Counted from the stretch's first letter, positions 1-11,452 are shown. The stretch is 64,000 nucleotides of DNA from Phlebotomus papatasi (GCF_024763615.1 NC_077224.1:47006712-47070711), one strand, 5' to 3'. The notes: generated by a model not told the origin, from the sequence alone. A program made the numbers and translations.

Positions 1-232
1 GCGATTAACATTATTTCCTCATAACTTTAACACTTTTTAAGTGTAAAAATATATCAACATTTCTAATGTTAATTTTACACCTTTTTAAGGGTAAAAATGA
101 CATGAAAAAGAGTAACTTTAACCCCTAATACACCTAAAAAGCATAATATTTACACCTATTTCGGATCAATAGTGCAGGGTGAAATTAACATTTCCGGAAT
201 GTTATTTTAACTTTTTCGGATTTCTCCCAGTG
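1..232. mobile_element. MITE, CACTGAGA family, copy 1 (cut by window edge)
   Basis: Non-coding inverted-repeat element. Its right end (TTCGGATTTCTCCCAGTG) matches the ends of copies at 36408-36662, 53889-54143 and 54336-54588. The interior shares TTAACATTTCCGGAATG and repeated TTTTACACCTTTTTAAG-like phrases with those copies. The left end lies outside the window. Confidence 0.8.
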
Positions 233-1424
233 ATTGATTCGATTTAATAGGGCAAACTTGAATGAAACAATTTACCTATTTTTGATAATCCTATCCTGTC
301 AAAACAGGAACCATTTCACAGACTATTTTCGTCTATTTGAAGAGAAAAGGCAATTTTAAGCCATTTTACAAAATATGTATGCGTAGTTGGCAAAAAAATC
401 CCTTCGCTTGATTAGAAAAAGCGAGAAAGTTGAACTGATGATCATAAGATTTGAGGATAAATCAATCTAGAATCTTTCCACTTTTTACACTCAATCCCGG
501 CATTATGCACTTCGGGATTACGCACGTACAATTATGCAGGTTTGCTTACCACAGGGAGTGAATTTGTAAAAACATTTTTGAAATATGTCTCAATTTATAA
601 TATACTAATTTGTGACGCGAAAAATTTGAAAACACTAAGGGAAAGCGCACAAACTTCGGCTTCGGGACAATTCAGTTTTTTCTTTATGTTCCATATGGAT
701 TTTACACATAGTTCTTTTCTGGAAATTTGAGGCATTGGATCAGTTATTAAAATATAATATTACAAAGGGCCAAAATAATTTAAAACACATTGAAAAAATG
801 ATTTATGCGAAGCTTCAGTCGTCCGAAGGTAGCGCACTTTCCCCTATGCTTATTTTTCACAATAATGCCCAACACACAATAACTTTTGTTTGTAAATATG
901 TTTTCAAAATTTTCTATGAGAGAAAACGAGATAACTAGATCCCTGTTTCATTCACTCTCATTGAAATGTCAAAAACATGTTTACAAAATAAAAGTTATTG
1001 TGCACTGGTCATAAAGCTTAAATTTCTTTTATTAAGGTGAAATTTTGAAATATTCTAACGATTTATTGAAGAACTCTAGCCAATAAGTATTGTTTGTTAA
1101 TGCATTTCATTTAAACAGTGTAATATTTTAGTCTGACTACTTTTACTTCGTACGAAATTCGCTCTACGGAAGATTTATTTAAACGAAATCTCCTGCGGGT
1201 ATGCAAATTTTCTCGATGCATAATGCCATTTTGCGTGTTTTTTTTTTTGATCCCGAAAATATGCAATGTGCATAATCTCGAGACCCTGTGTAATACCGTG
1301 CCTGTTTGAGACACTTTATCTTGAGCACTGCACTGAAGAGAAAAGTATTCAGAAAATCTGAACAGGGAAAAGCGCGCTAACTTCGGACGATTTATGATTC
1401 GTACAAATCATTTTACCGAAGGAA
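233..1424. other. Intergenic or intronic, no gene seen
   Basis: A+T-rich sequence with no coding-like exon on either strand. The only structure noticed is the hairpin at 871-1003 and several GCATAATG-type phrases near 490-540 and 1200-1280 that could be remnants of another inverted-repeat element. Confidence 0.5.
871..1003. repeat. Hairpin-forming inverted repeat (MITE-like)
   Basis: CACACAATAACTTTTG followed by TTTGTAAATATG at the left is matched in reverse complement by CATGTTTACAAAATAAAAG and TTATTGTGC at the right. Size and symmetry fit a short MITE. No clear target duplication was identified. Confidence 0.5.
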
Positions 1425-1721
1425 AACCTTCTGAACTTCACCACAAATCACAAGACTGCTAGAAAAACAATCAATCTGTCACATTTTTTGTAAGATTCTT
1501 TCCACACTGAGTTTTACACCGCAATTTAAATTCAAATTATACCTAAAATTTAACGGTCTTTGTGTTAATACATCCTAAAATTAATAAATATTTGAAAGCA
1601 AAATGAATTCATTGACTATCCGAAGATAACATACATAATTTTAATTAATTTATTTCCATGGCCGAAATTACACTCAAAGTGGCCGAAATTAGAAGCTGGC
1701 TGAAATTTGGCACACTTTCCC
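1425..1721 (+). repeat. Dispersed repeat related to 60635-60892
   Basis: About 290 bp collinear with 60635-60892. Shared phrases include GACTGCTAG, TTTTTTGTAAGA, ATAAATATTTGAAA, CATAATTTTAATT, ACACTCAAAGTG and a right end close to GAAATTTGGCACAC. That right end resembles the GGGTAAGTGTGCC MITE family, so this may be a divergent subfamily. It is non-coding. Confidence 0.6.
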
Positions 1722-1767
1722 TAAAATTTGAATCTGCGATCTCTTTTATCTATTAAGATATTGAATA

Positions 1768-2193
1768 GGGTAAGTGTGCCAAATTCCGGCCAGCTTGCAA
1801 ATCCGGCCACCTTTTTTGTTCCTCGAATTTTCATGAATTTTTAGTTTTTACATACTCTAGAGATTATACAATGCAAAAGAATAACAAAAAATGTAGCTTC
1901 GACAAACGAGATGACGTAAAAAAGACATTTGAAGAATTTCCGAAGAGCAAGGAACTATGAGAATGAAGGTGGCCGAAATAGGGCACCAAAGCTATGTCTA
2001 CATTTTTATTCATTTTAAAATGTATTAAGAATGATTTTAGAGTAAATAAAGACAATGAACGGTTTACAAGGCTCCAAGCAACATTCCTTAAGAAGAAGGA
2101 ATAAAAAATCAATTTTTTATTAAAAATATTACATTTCAAACTTGAGACTTTGGCGCTTGCATGCAACTATGCCGAAATTTGGCACACTTACCC
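1768..2193 (+). mobile_element. MITE, GGGTAAGTGTGCC family, full-length copy
   Basis: Terminal inverted repeats GGGTAAGTGTGCCAAATTCC and, at the right, GAAATTTGGCACACTTACCC, flanked by TA on both sides. The interior is non-coding and includes GGAACTATGAGAAT and TTTGGCGCTTGCATGCAACT. Related copies: 11577-11990 (inverted), 29503-29909, 30164-30305 (partial, inverted), 40925-41189 (truncated) and 42967-46094 (split by a Harbinger insertion). An intact right end with CACTTACCCTA gives the empty-site reference for the Harbinger insertion. Confidence 0.85.
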
Positions 2194-2578
2194 TATTTGA
2201 TTTAAATTTTCGACTTATCACATTTTTCCCCTATTAACTCTCTTTTGGAATTATTATAGCGATGAAGACGGAAAATATTACGAAAAACAAACACAATTTT
2301 CTATGAAAAAATAATAATATTGAGAAATGAGAAAATAATTGTATATCTTTATTGTAAATAGAGATCCTTTACTTAAATAATCATTCTCTTAAAAATACAT
2401 TTGCAAAAATGGTAAAAGGAAGTCATTGGGAAAGCGACAAAAAAATACCATTAGAAATGAGAGAACAAGGAAAAGACAATTTACCACATCCGGAAATTTA
2501 ATTCATTTTCTTTTTTTCTCATGATACAATATGTATACTTTTTAAGTTTAGAAGATATTTTACAAACCGTCATTTTTT
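2194..2578. other. Spacer, nothing recognised
   Basis: A+T-rich sequence downstream of the minus-strand gene at 2653-2925. No ORF, RNA gene or repeat was recognised. Confidence 0.5.
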
Positions 2579-2584
2579 TTTATT
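2579..2584 (-). terminator. Poly(A) signal of the small minus-strand gene
   Basis: AATAAA on the minus strand, 68 bases after the TAA stop of the two-exon gene at 2653-2925. Its position and orientation suit a compact 3' UTR. Confidence 0.6.
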
Positions 2585-2652
2585 CTTCATCCAATTGGGT
2601 GGCGTTTTTTACTTGGGCTCTTTCACGTGTCTCTGCCACAAATTGAAATAAA

Positions 2653-2925
2653 TTAGTGATCCTTCTGTTCTTGCTCCGCTTCCTCGAGCCATTTAGCCTT
2701 TAAACTTTGCCAGTTGTCGATGCTGAGGGGCCTGAGAGGGGTCTTCAAGTAATTGTATGTGTCTTTTAAATCAAATTTCCGTTGTCGCATGAGATCAGAA
2801 ATCACATTATTCCAGTCAGGAGGGACCCTTAGTCTATAATTTCATCAATTAATGCTATATAATGACCAATAATTTCATGCACATTTTGTCTCTCACTCTC
2901 TCAGGATCATTTTCCTCTCGCTCAT
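2653..2925 (-). CDS. Two-exon gene for an unrecognised 69-residue protein
   Basis: I do not recognise the product. Seen in the sequence: ATG at 2925, exon 1 at 2897-2925 (29 nt), a 63-bp intron at 2834-2896 with GTGAGA donor and TTATAG acceptor, and exon 2 at 2653-2833 ending in TAA. Together they give exactly 70 codons. An in-frame TAG lies directly before the ATG, which supports this start. The protein starts MSERKMILRE and contains PPDWNNVISDLMRQRKFDLK and SIDNWQSLKAKWLEEAEQEQ. It is rich in charged residues and Trp, has no signal peptide or membrane segment, and its acidic, glutamine-rich C-terminus is probably helical. An AATAAA follows at 2579-2584. Exon 2 has balanced codon use, unlike the A/T-rich surroundings. 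A less likely alternative donor (GTGCAT at 2882) would join a different upstream frame and turn exon 2 into the tail of a longer protein. Confidence 0.65.
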
Positions 2926-3976
2926 CTACTTTGGCGGCATTTAGTTAGTTGTGTGTTGAGGCAAAAAAGGAATTGGGAAATAAAATAAAATAGATGTACA
3001 ACGAAAATGATTGCTAAATTAGTCTTATGGACAAAAATGATGGGTGGGAAAAAGAGAAGTGAAGTTATGATAAAATTGAAGAAGAAGAAAAAATATCCTT
3101 GAATTGAGGAAAATACAATGTTGATGAGAATAAGGGGGTAAATATCGAAATTGAAAAACAATTTTGTTGGAGAAAGAGGAGCAGACAAAAAAAAAATTGT
3201 GTCCAAAAAATTGATATTGAGAAAGACTACATAATATAGAATGAATTTGATGTTATAGAATTGGGAAAAAAAAGGAAAGCATAACACGCGAAGGTTTTTT
3301 GTTGTTTTTATTGATGAATCTCATAATTGCAAATTGGATTTATATACACTGTCAAGAAAAATGATGAACGTTTGAAAATACTTCCCAGCACGATTCTAGG
3401 GGTTCCTCCTGAGCCACTCACTCTGTTTTGGCCCTTGACAAAAATCACCAATTGACTTGCGATTTTAATCAATTATTTCTTGCACGTGCCGCTATGCTTA
3501 AAATATTCATTAAATAGCATGGAAATTTCTTTGACGCTACTCTCACACGAGTAAACAAGACGGAGGAGTTGGGAAAAAGGGTGAAAAAAAGGCGACTTAA
3601 CATTGTTCAATTTGCATTTCTATACCAGTCAGGCGCAGACGATATGGAGGAAAAAAAAGCGTGGTGTATTAAATTGCAAATTTCATTGATGGGAATTTGC
3701 ATGATTAAATTCCACAAATTGCAAATAATTGAAGACAACAGGATTCAATTTGATTATCTCACAACACTGCGGCATGTATTTTGCAACAGTGTGAAAGAAT
3801 TGGTTTTTCTCTCAATACTTTTTGGTATTTTGGATCAATTTTGAGGCTCCCAATATTGCGCAGAGGTCGTTCTCTTTTGCTAATTTGACGCTAAGCCAAG
3901 GGGATAACATCTAAAAAAGATTTTGTGCATTGCCATATAAAGGCTATGAACCTAATACAGGCTTTAGACCTAAAGC
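2926..3976. other. Upstream region of the small gene, no further gene seen
   Basis: It probably contains the 5' UTR and promoter of the minus-strand gene ending at 2653. Open frames here, such as 2922-3287 (-), are low-complexity Phe/Ile/Leu runs from A/T-rich sequence and look non-coding. No known repeat was recognised. Confidence 0.45.
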
Positions 3977-3980
3977 TTAA

Positions 3981-4704
3981 CCCTTTAACGACGAGACACT
4001 TTTTACGGACTGAAAATCAACAATAAAAATTAAACTGAGAAACATAATCAATGAGACTATTTACACCGCCGCATTAGATTGGGATTGAACTGTTCCAAAA
4101 TCGGATTTCAGATAATTAAGTCTTAATCTAAGGCAGTAATCTAAACGATTTCATTAAGGTCATTTAAACTGTCGTATTAGATTCATACTGAGTTGTCCCA
4201 AAAACCGATCTTGGGACAATTTAATCTCAATCCAATCCGGCGGTGTAAATTGCCTCAATGATAAGTCTTACATCTAACCTTGAAAAGTCCAATAGAGTCT
4301 GATTCGGTGTATTTTGTGCTTCTATGAACGATAGGGACAAAAATAGCCCAAAAATTTAAGTAATTTTTCTGACAATACCAATGAATAATATTGTATTTTT
4401 CGCTTTAATGAAAAATATTACGTATGAGTATTGTAGTTTTTATTCCCAAAAGGGTTTTGCTTAAAAAAATTGGAAGTATAAAAAATAAATAAAATCAATT
4501 ATGAATTTGAGAATTTTAAAATTCGCCATTTTTGAGCTTAAATATTTACTACATATCAAATGGCCAGAGACTTGCAAATAATATTGCAGATTCCTTCAAC
4601 CTTATACTTTACAATTATGTACAGACATAAGAAAAAAACCTTTAGGTAGTCAGGAAAAATTATTATCTTTATGGGACACCGGTGTTCCAACCGTCCTTAA
4701 AGGG
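3981..4704. mobile_element. piggyBac-like non-autonomous element (TTAA-flanked)
   Basis: Starts CCCTTTAACGACG and ends CGTCCTTAAAGGG, with TTAA immediately outside at 3977-3980 and 4705-4708. CCC-type ends plus a TTAA duplication are the hallmark of piggyBac elements. No transposase is present. A smaller element (4053-4255) is nested inside, and the whole is inserted in the tandem repeat at 3936-5060. Confidence 0.75.
4053..4255. mobile_element. MITE with ends GAGRC..TTTACACCGCCG, nested
   Basis: Left end GAGACTATTTACACCGCCG and right end CGGCGGTGTAAATTGCCTC are near-perfect inverted repeats. The homology extends inward through ATTGGGATTGAA and TTTAATCTCAATCC. AAT flanks both sides, a possible 3-bp target duplication. 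It is inserted in the piggyBac-like element. Confidence 0.75.
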
Positions 4705-5060
4705 TTAATAGCTCTATTTTCTTAACAATTATGTTTTTTGGGAATAGTTTAATTAAGGATTGAATAATTAAGGCTTAATGACCTGTTAGGTTCTGAAAAA
4801 TCAGTAAAATTGATTGCAATTTAGGACTTTGAGGCCTTCCAAGGCTAAAGCTAAACCTCTAGTCTGAAGACCACTTAAGGCTAAGCCAGATGGCTTGACT
4901 GCTCTAATTTCTTATCAGCCAAGATTTTTTGAAAAAAATAACTTGAAATTGGATCAGTAAGTGTATATAATGTATTAGATTCGGAAAACAAATAAAATTG
5001 GTTGTTATATGCGGTTTTAAGATCTTCGGCAACTGGGCTAAACCTCAAGTCTGAAAAAAC

Positions 5061-5686
5061 GCCTTATATTTAAATTTCGAACGTTAGTATTTTTGCTGCT
5101 TTGTGGTGAATACTAGGGAGTTGGGAGCCAGGAAAATGGATCTAGGGCTTCCTGCTGTTCCTGAATTATGTTCTTCTCTCCTTCCCCGATATTTGAAAGA
5201 AGACACTGTTGTGAATCCCAAATAGACTCTGGATGATCTTCAAAAAAGAGGATCAGGTAGAGGAAGATTACGTGAAGAAACTCTAATTCCTGATTCCAAA
5301 CTTTCGGTGTAATGATAGTTTGGGCTGATCCCTTCATCCAAATTTTAGGGACTGAATATTTTCGAGGATAATTCGAAGTCTATTTAGGACTTTAGATGCT
5401 CATTGATCAGAGGCAATAGCGACACTGACTTGCACGATCAATTTTACTCTTCATAAGATTTCTACATAAACATAGAACTGCTCAACATTATTCCCATCAA
5501 GGATTCATTGCAATTTGAAGACTCTTAAACATCTCTTAACACCAGAATGATTTATTTATCCGGAATTAGTATTCAGAGATCAATTAGAGCACCGAATACG
5601 ACAAATTTACTTCATACTTAAAGGAAATCCAGGCTAAATTAGTCCAAGACTAAAATAACAGTAAGATATTTCTACTTTGTCCCTTA
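5061..5686. other. No gene seen
   Basis: An open frame at 5113-5337 (-) gives an unrecognised 74-residue peptide. Part of it (AAACTTTCGGTGTAATGATAG) resembles 11405-11425 in the al intron, so it is more likely repeat sequence than a gene. Confidence 0.4.
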
Positions 5687-5884
5687 GGGAGAAGTGGGGC
5701 ACCTTTGAATTGGAGTACCTTTAAAATAGAACTTTTTCTAATACTATAATAAAATGAAACTAGGCCTAACGATGATATAATTGTGAAGCTAAATTGCATT
5801 ATGATAAGGCTGAGTTCCATTTAAAAATAAAAGGAAAAATTCTGTTTTAAAGGTGTCCCAATTCAAAGGTGCCCCACTTACCCC
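5687..5884. mobile_element. MITE, GGGGCACCTTTGAA family, copy 1
   Basis: TA-flanked. The left end contains AGTGGGGCACCTTTGAATTG and the right end CAATTCAAAGGTGCCCCACT. Other copies: 10975-11196, 34383-34597, 51113-51295 and 52079-52234. All are about 155-220 bp and non-coding. Confidence 0.8.
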
Positions 5885-7049
5885 TAATTGCGCAAACCCC
5901 GATTTAATTAAAATTTATTCAAGCATTTTTTTCATAAATTAATGTAAAGCTTTATTGCCATCTAATTTAGTCCCTATCTTCTCTTTTTTCTATAAGACCA
6001 CTATGTAATTCCTGTCTTAGAGTCACTGAGGTCAAAACACTAAAGTGATACATAATTTATAAGTTTTTGATTTATGCCAAATGCGATATATGTACTTCTA
6101 ACCAATTGCTGTTATTCATATTAAATAAAATTAAAAATAATAAAATTATAAATATTAAAAATTCATTATAATAAGTTATAATTAAAATATTAAGTATAAT
6201 TTGAAAATTCAACTATTAACTCAATTTGGAGCTTTAACACTTAAATAGAAGGAATCACACCTAATATCGGACAGAGAAATCTTTGTTTTTATTTGTATAT
6301 ATTTTTATTTATTTATAAGTTTTACCAAATAATCGAATTTGTTGCATGTTTAAAGAATTTAAAGAGTTCTTCGTTGTAGTAAAATATTAAGAAAGAAATT
6401 GGGGTAAAATACATTTCCAGACTTTAAAAATTAATAATTTTAATTAAGTTTTAGCAAAACAAAATTAAAAGGTTTTTACCGTTTTTACCCTTGCTGCAGT
6501 TGCAGTCATTCTGCATATATTTTGTAATTTTTGAAAAATGTGAATTTCATTGATAATGTTGACAATTATACAAGAGAATTGTGTAACACACTAACGAGCT
6601 CGTAATAATTTGTCCCCTTTTCACAAAATTTTTGTAATTTCATGCCATTGTTCGTTTTCCATATAGGACCAAAATATTATATTATTAAGACCAAAATCAC
6701 CAAAATATTGCAAAGTATTATGAAAAATTTGGCTATTTCTATACTGATATTTATTATAATAATTATATTTTCATTATTGAATAAATTAATAATAAATAAT
6801 AATAATAGTTGGTATACAAATAACAAACTTTTTTCTTGATATTTTGCCATTTGTTCGTACACTTTTGTTTGTTTGGCAAAAATTTACGAACACGTAACAA
6901 AATATGATGATAAATTTGGCTCTTCACGAATATTTACAAATGTTCCTAAAATTACAAACATGTTCGACAAGAAATCATATTACGATTAAGCTTTTTGTTT
7001 AGTTTCAAATTTCCAAAATTTTAAAATCTTTGGGATTTTTTATTACTCG
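5885..7049. other. Very A/T-rich stretch with relic of a TTTACGAAC repeat
   Basis: No gene. From about 6540 to 6990 there are phrases such as GGCAAAAATTTACGAACA and GAATATTTACAAATGTTC that recur at 48130-48480 and, in part, at 12530-12630. This indicates an old, degraded dispersed element. Confidence 0.5.
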
Positions 7050-7745
7050 AACTCCACAGAGGGAGCAGTGTATATAATCCCTCGATTTTGAGTTAGATAT
7101 TTATTGCGAATCCTTACCACCTAAGCGGTCGTATTTTGGTATAATCTTGTAAATCTGAAGTTTCAAGTTTTTTGGCGTTACGCTGTTTGTTCGTCTGTGC
7201 GTCTGTGCGTCCGGCTGTCATCATATTTAGAGACCAAATAGTAAGAAATAGCGGCGTAGGATCTTCGGGGGACCCTCCATAAATTGACCTAAGGATCGTT
7301 CATTTGCCCCTCATTTTCCTTCTACACCTCGCAATCCCAAAAGCAAGAAGAAAGCAAAAAGAGACAAATATTTCTAAATATCGTTCATGGAATCATTCTA
7401 GGTAAACAGTTTTTCAAGGTCAAACGTTAAAAAGGTTCTAGAGAACACATTTATCAACAGAATGACGTCATGTTTGGGATTGTTGGAAAGGTCTTAGAAT
7501 TCCTGATAAAACTGAACCGGTTCCAATTGGTTTTGAACCGGTATCGAACCGGTTAATTACCGATAACTAATTTTTATCCGAAATTCAATTATATTACTCC
7601 GAAGTTATTTTGAGCAATGATTTGAATAATTTATAAATCGGTTCAAAAAATTGGTTGAGAACCAGTCAACGGTAAATGATGTGGAAATATTTTTGAGGTA
7701 TAGCATCTAATACTTCGGAAAGCGTGGGACGGTTTACCGTCCTTT
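7050..7745. repeat. Unclassified degenerate repeat with CGTCTGTGCGTC motif
   Basis: Contains a short tandem of TCTGTGCG, then GGGGACCCTCCATAAATTG, and at 7510-7670 several variants of the palindrome GAACCGGTT or AACCGGTT. This composition differs from the A/T-rich flanks and suggests an old mobile element. It has no coding potential that I can see. Confidence 0.4.
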
Positions 7746-9212
7746 TTTTATGGAAAATATTGTTAAATGAGTAAGAATTAATTTCATGTATTAAGAAGTT
7801 TGTATTTAAAAATAAAAATTTACGATTAGAATTAAGAAATGAATCTCATTTAATTAAATAACATAAGTATGGTTTATTTAATTGCAATTACAACGTAACT
7901 TTCTTTAAAAATTAAATTTTATATTCTGCTTTGTTTCAGGTAATCTTTACTGCTTTTATTTATACTTCTCGCCTCCCTCTTGTTTATTTCCTTTACCAAA
8001 GAACCTTGAAAAAATATAAGTTTTTGTAAATATAGGTACTTAATACTCTAAGAGTACATTAATTTTCCAACTTACTTTTATGTTCTTCAAGATTGTTTAT
8101 ATTATGTGCCCCCTGGTTTTCATATTAGGCATTTTTTTTAGTCCCAGGGAAAAAGGGGCGTCTTTTTAATTTTGTATCTTCTTCTCTGTTGGTTCCTTTC
8201 TTCTTCAACAGTGAGCACAAGCAAAAAGCCAGTAATCTTATCTGATGATTCGATTATACAATTTTTCGCAAGGGGTATTCTGTGTGTGTGGTTATGCGAA
8301 ACCTATGTTTAACACTTATTTTGTCATAATTAAGAAGATACAGCGATGATGTCGGAAAGGAAATGGGATATTTATTGGTTGATTGACAATTTTCCCGAAA
8401 TATTGAAGAAATCTCTTCTCACCATTAATTTGCTAGATTGTTTCTTTTCGATTTTGCTGTGTTGTTTTTCTTTTTTTCTCTCTATTGAGCCTCATCTGAA
8501 CACCTCAATTGTTGATAAAAATCACAGTAATTTGCTCAATGCAATTTGTATTAATGCAAACTGTTCGGCAGAATAAATTTATTTCACTTCAATGGAAGTC
8601 ATTACAATGGCAATAATCTCTGACTGAGTCAAACAGTATGGGAGAGAGTAAGAAGATTGCAAGAAGATGGCATTACAGTGAAAAAGCAAGAGCAGATAAA
8701 TAAGGCGGTAAATTTGTATTTAATTTACACAAAGTTGTGTATTATATTGTAAAAAAAAGGCATGATCTATAAGTGAGTTAAGAGATGAAAAATTCCGTTG
8801 AAGTAATTTCATTAATTATCGCCGTTAGGATAAATTGTTGTATAGATGAGGCACTTCTTTTAGAGAGATGTATATCATCTTTATGTCTGTTGCAAATATT
8901 ACACATGCACATCACGTTAGCAATAAATGCAAATGTAACTGAAACAGAGCCATAGAAACTAGATAAAGTGGTTGAGGAAAAAAAAAGCTCAGTAGATAGA
9001 GATGTGATTAAATAGGAGTACAATTAGCTGCTTTTGAGAAATAATTAACTACTAACAATTTGTTAGAATATTCAACAGTGGCTCGTGAGGTAAAACCATT
9101 AAAAAAGAGATCCACAGAGACAACAAAATGTATACCATTGTGTGCAATTTTCGCAAATGAGTTCAATGAGAAATATTTTTCATTTTTTTCTTATTTTTTT
9201 TTCTCTCGATAG
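7746..9212. other. Probable al intron sequence, no exon found
   Basis: Upstream of the al exon at 9213. It ends in a pyrimidine-rich tract (T-runs from 9180) leading to the acceptor CTCGATAG. I looked for the expected preceding exon encoding the N-terminal homeodomain on the plus strand and did not find it. A short open frame at 8346-8576 (+) looks spurious. Confidence 0.5.
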
Positions 9213-9475
9213 GTTTGGTTCCAGAATCGCAGGGCCAAGTGGCGGAAGCAGGAAAAAGTCGGACCTCAGGGACATCCCTATAATCCCTACTTGAGTGGTG
9301 GAGCATCCATTCCTTCAGCAACTTCAGTGGCACCATCGTTGCCACCGAATCCTTTCACACATCTGGGCTTCAATCTGCGGAAGCCCTTCGATGCTGCCAG
9401 TTTGGCCGCCTTTCGGTATCCTCACCTCACGGGCGGTCCAGTGATTCCTCCGGGCTACCTTCACCAGTTCCACAG
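9213..9475 (+). CDS. al: aristaless homeodomain C-terminal exon (partial gene)
   Basis: An internal coding exon of the paired-like homeobox transcription factor Aristaless, a nuclear DNA-binding protein that patterns appendage tips in insects. It opens with VWFQNRRAKWRKQEKVGP, the end of homeodomain helix 3 including the DNA-contacting WFQNR motif. This is followed by HPYNPYLSGG, LPPNPFTHLGFNLRKPFD and LAAFRYPHL, which I recognise as typical of insect Aristaless. The acceptor is CTCGATAG at 9205-9212 and the donor is AG|GTGAG at 9475/9476. The exon has 87 codons plus two bases and joins in phase to the exon at 15432. Splitting the homeodomain just before VWFQNRR is a classic paired-class intron position. 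The first part of the homeodomain and the protein N-terminus must lie upstream of the window or be unrecognised. Third-position G/C is much higher than in the surroundings. Confidence 0.93.
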
Positions 9476-9549
9476 GTGAGAACTTATTAGTTTCAAAATA
9501 ACAGGGACCCATCAAGCCTAATAAAAAGTGAAGCTAATTTTCACTTTTT

Positions 9550-9650
9550 CTTGTAAAAGATTTGCAGATATTGCACCGCGTCTTAAACAAATTTGCTCGT
9601 AGTTCTTGTATTACTTCAGCGAACATTCTAAAATATGTATTTTTAAGTAG
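9550..9650 (+). repeat. Short dispersed repeat, second copy at 30490-30580
   Basis: The phrases AGATATTGCA and TTTGCTCGTAGTTCTTGTAT, followed by a TTACTTCAGCGA-like stretch, recur at 30510-30570. The repeat type is unknown. Confidence 0.5.
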
Positions 9651-9803
9651 CTTTTAATCCACAATTTCGAAATATATCAGACTAATAAGTCAATTCTTTT
9701 TAGGAAAAAACTTGCCAATAGTCTTCAGTTCCTCTATGCAAAAACGTATGGAAAAATGAAATGTCGATAGGCCCCTGCAAAATAACCTCTATCTCTTTGA
9801 ATA

Positions 9804-10787
9804 GGGGAAAGTGACCATGCTTGATACGATCCAAGCTTGATAATAACTATTTTTTTCCTACGTTAATCAATAATTATGACTCACAGCAATATATTTTAAT
9901 AGCTGGTCCTAAGCCTCACATTTCTTAAAAAAAATAGGATCCCAGCTCTTTTTCCCTAGTTTCAGGAAGCAAAAATTAAAAATGGGTCCAAAACTGTAAT
10001 TTCGATACATGATATTTCATAAGTATTTCTTAATTAATGTCGCTGTTCAGGAAAACTACTATCATAGGCATCTAGAGGGTTCATCAGTATTAATATTTAT
10101 GTAAAAATATTTTTACTTGGGGACACTGTTTTTGATGGTGGTGACAAATTCATAAATTCTACCTGTGTCCATCCTATATTTTAAGAAGGGTCCATGAATG
10201 ATAATTTAAATGTGGCAACTCTATCATTAGATGTGATTCTTTCATAATTACACCTATTGTAATCCTCCAATTTTATCGACAATTGACATAGCCTTCAACC
10301 CTGTTGCCTGAATTTTAAGGTTGCAGAATGACATTTTCATGGACTCAAAGTGAAAAAATAGTTTTCGCTAGCGCCCTAATGTCATAAAAACATGGCTTAA
10401 AAAAATTAGATAAAAGCAATTTTAAAACTAATAACCAGTCGTACAAACGATTTAAGCAGATAGATTAGAGTTCCGTTTAAATATTGATGTGCATTTTTTT
10501 GTATCCGGTGAGATTTTTACAGTGAAAATGGGCCTCCGAATTATCGAATCAATCATTATACAGGAAGGCCCCGGATCCAACTTGTATAAAAATCATCACT
10601 GAATTTCCATTTTCTTCTTGAAGAAAATCTAAGATTTTTCAGGAACTATTTGAGGTGGGATTATGAACCTAATAAGTGAGACACTTTTTTGTCATAGTGG
10701 AAGAATCGCTTCGGTCTGTGTGATACTCAGAAAATAATCACAAACCTTGGACATCATTTTACAGTATCAAGCATGGTCACTTTCCCC
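9804..10787. mobile_element. TA-flanked inverted-repeat element, GGGGAAAGTG family (0.98 kb)
   Basis: Ends GGGGAAAGTGACCATGCTTG and, at the right, CAAGCATGGTCACTTTCCCC, flanked by TA at 9802-9803 and 10788-10789. The interior has no transposase and contains GTCATAA and GGTCCATGAATG phrases. A shorter relative with near-identical ends is at 63134-63349. The TA duplication is compatible with the Tc1/mariner superfamily. Confidence 0.8.
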
Positions 10788-10974
10788 TACTAGCTATATA
10801 AAAATCAAATTAGAAAGTCTCTTAAATTCCAATATTCTAGCAAGAATCGACTTGTCAGAATATAAGTCAAATAAGTCGAAAGATTTTTTTCAAAATTCGT
10901 TTTTTCGCTTTTCGGGTACTCCTCTGCCTTCCCAGTGAATATTATTCCGGAAAGCTAATTATTCCCAATCTATA

Positions 10975-11196
10975 GGGGGAAGTGGGACACCTTTGAAAGT
11001 GGGATACCTTTGAAATTGGGATTTTTCACCTATTTTTAAATAAAACTGAGTCTTATCGTGATGTAATTTAGCTGCACAAATAGATAAATAGACTGAGAAG
11101 CTAAATTGCGTTATGATATGGCTAAATTCAATTTAAAACTAGGAGAAAAATTCCAACTTCAAAAGTGCCCCATTTTCAAAGGCGCTCCACTTCCCC
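10975..11196. mobile_element. MITE, GGGGCACCTTTGAA family, copy 2
   Basis: Left end GGGGGAAGTGGGACACCTTTG, right end CAAAGGCGCTCCACTTCCCC, with AAATTGCGTTATGATATGGC inside as in the other copies. TA flanks the left side only. Confidence 0.75.
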
Positions 11197-11452
11197 TCAG
11201 GGGTATCAAATCTTAAAAATCCTGTACTCAGCATATAAAATTTCACTTTTGAAATCGCTCTCCTGTAAAGTTGGACATTTGCGACGACTTATTCGTTTTA
11301 TATTCTGAGCCTTCGAAATAATGAATATTTTTGTTTTAAAATATATTTTGTATCTTAAGGATCAAGAAAAGGAAATTTATGCAAAGAACTTCTAATCACT
11401 GACCCTAAACTTTCAGTGTATGATAGTTTATACAGAATACAGAGATGTTCAA

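Larger units (their letters stand above)
3936..5060. repeat. Degenerate tandem repeat, block 1
   Basis: Repeated phrases recur at intervals of about 190 bp: GCTCTA then TTTCTTA, GGCTTAATGACC, AAAATTGATTG or AAAATTGGTTG, AGGACTTTGAGG or AAGATCTTCGG, GGGCTAAACCT, and TCTGAAGACC. The same phrases recur in block 2 at 14400-14975, inside the al intron. The block is interrupted by the piggyBac-like element at 3981-4704. Confidence 0.6.

Noticed and set aside
2922..3287. 121-codon minus-strand frame rich in Phe, Ile and Leu
   Set aside because: Composition is what A/T-rich DNA gives by chance. The convincing gene here is the spliced one at 2653-2925.
8346..8576. 76-codon plus-strand frame
   Set aside because: No motif, A/T-driven composition, and it lies in probable al intron sequence.
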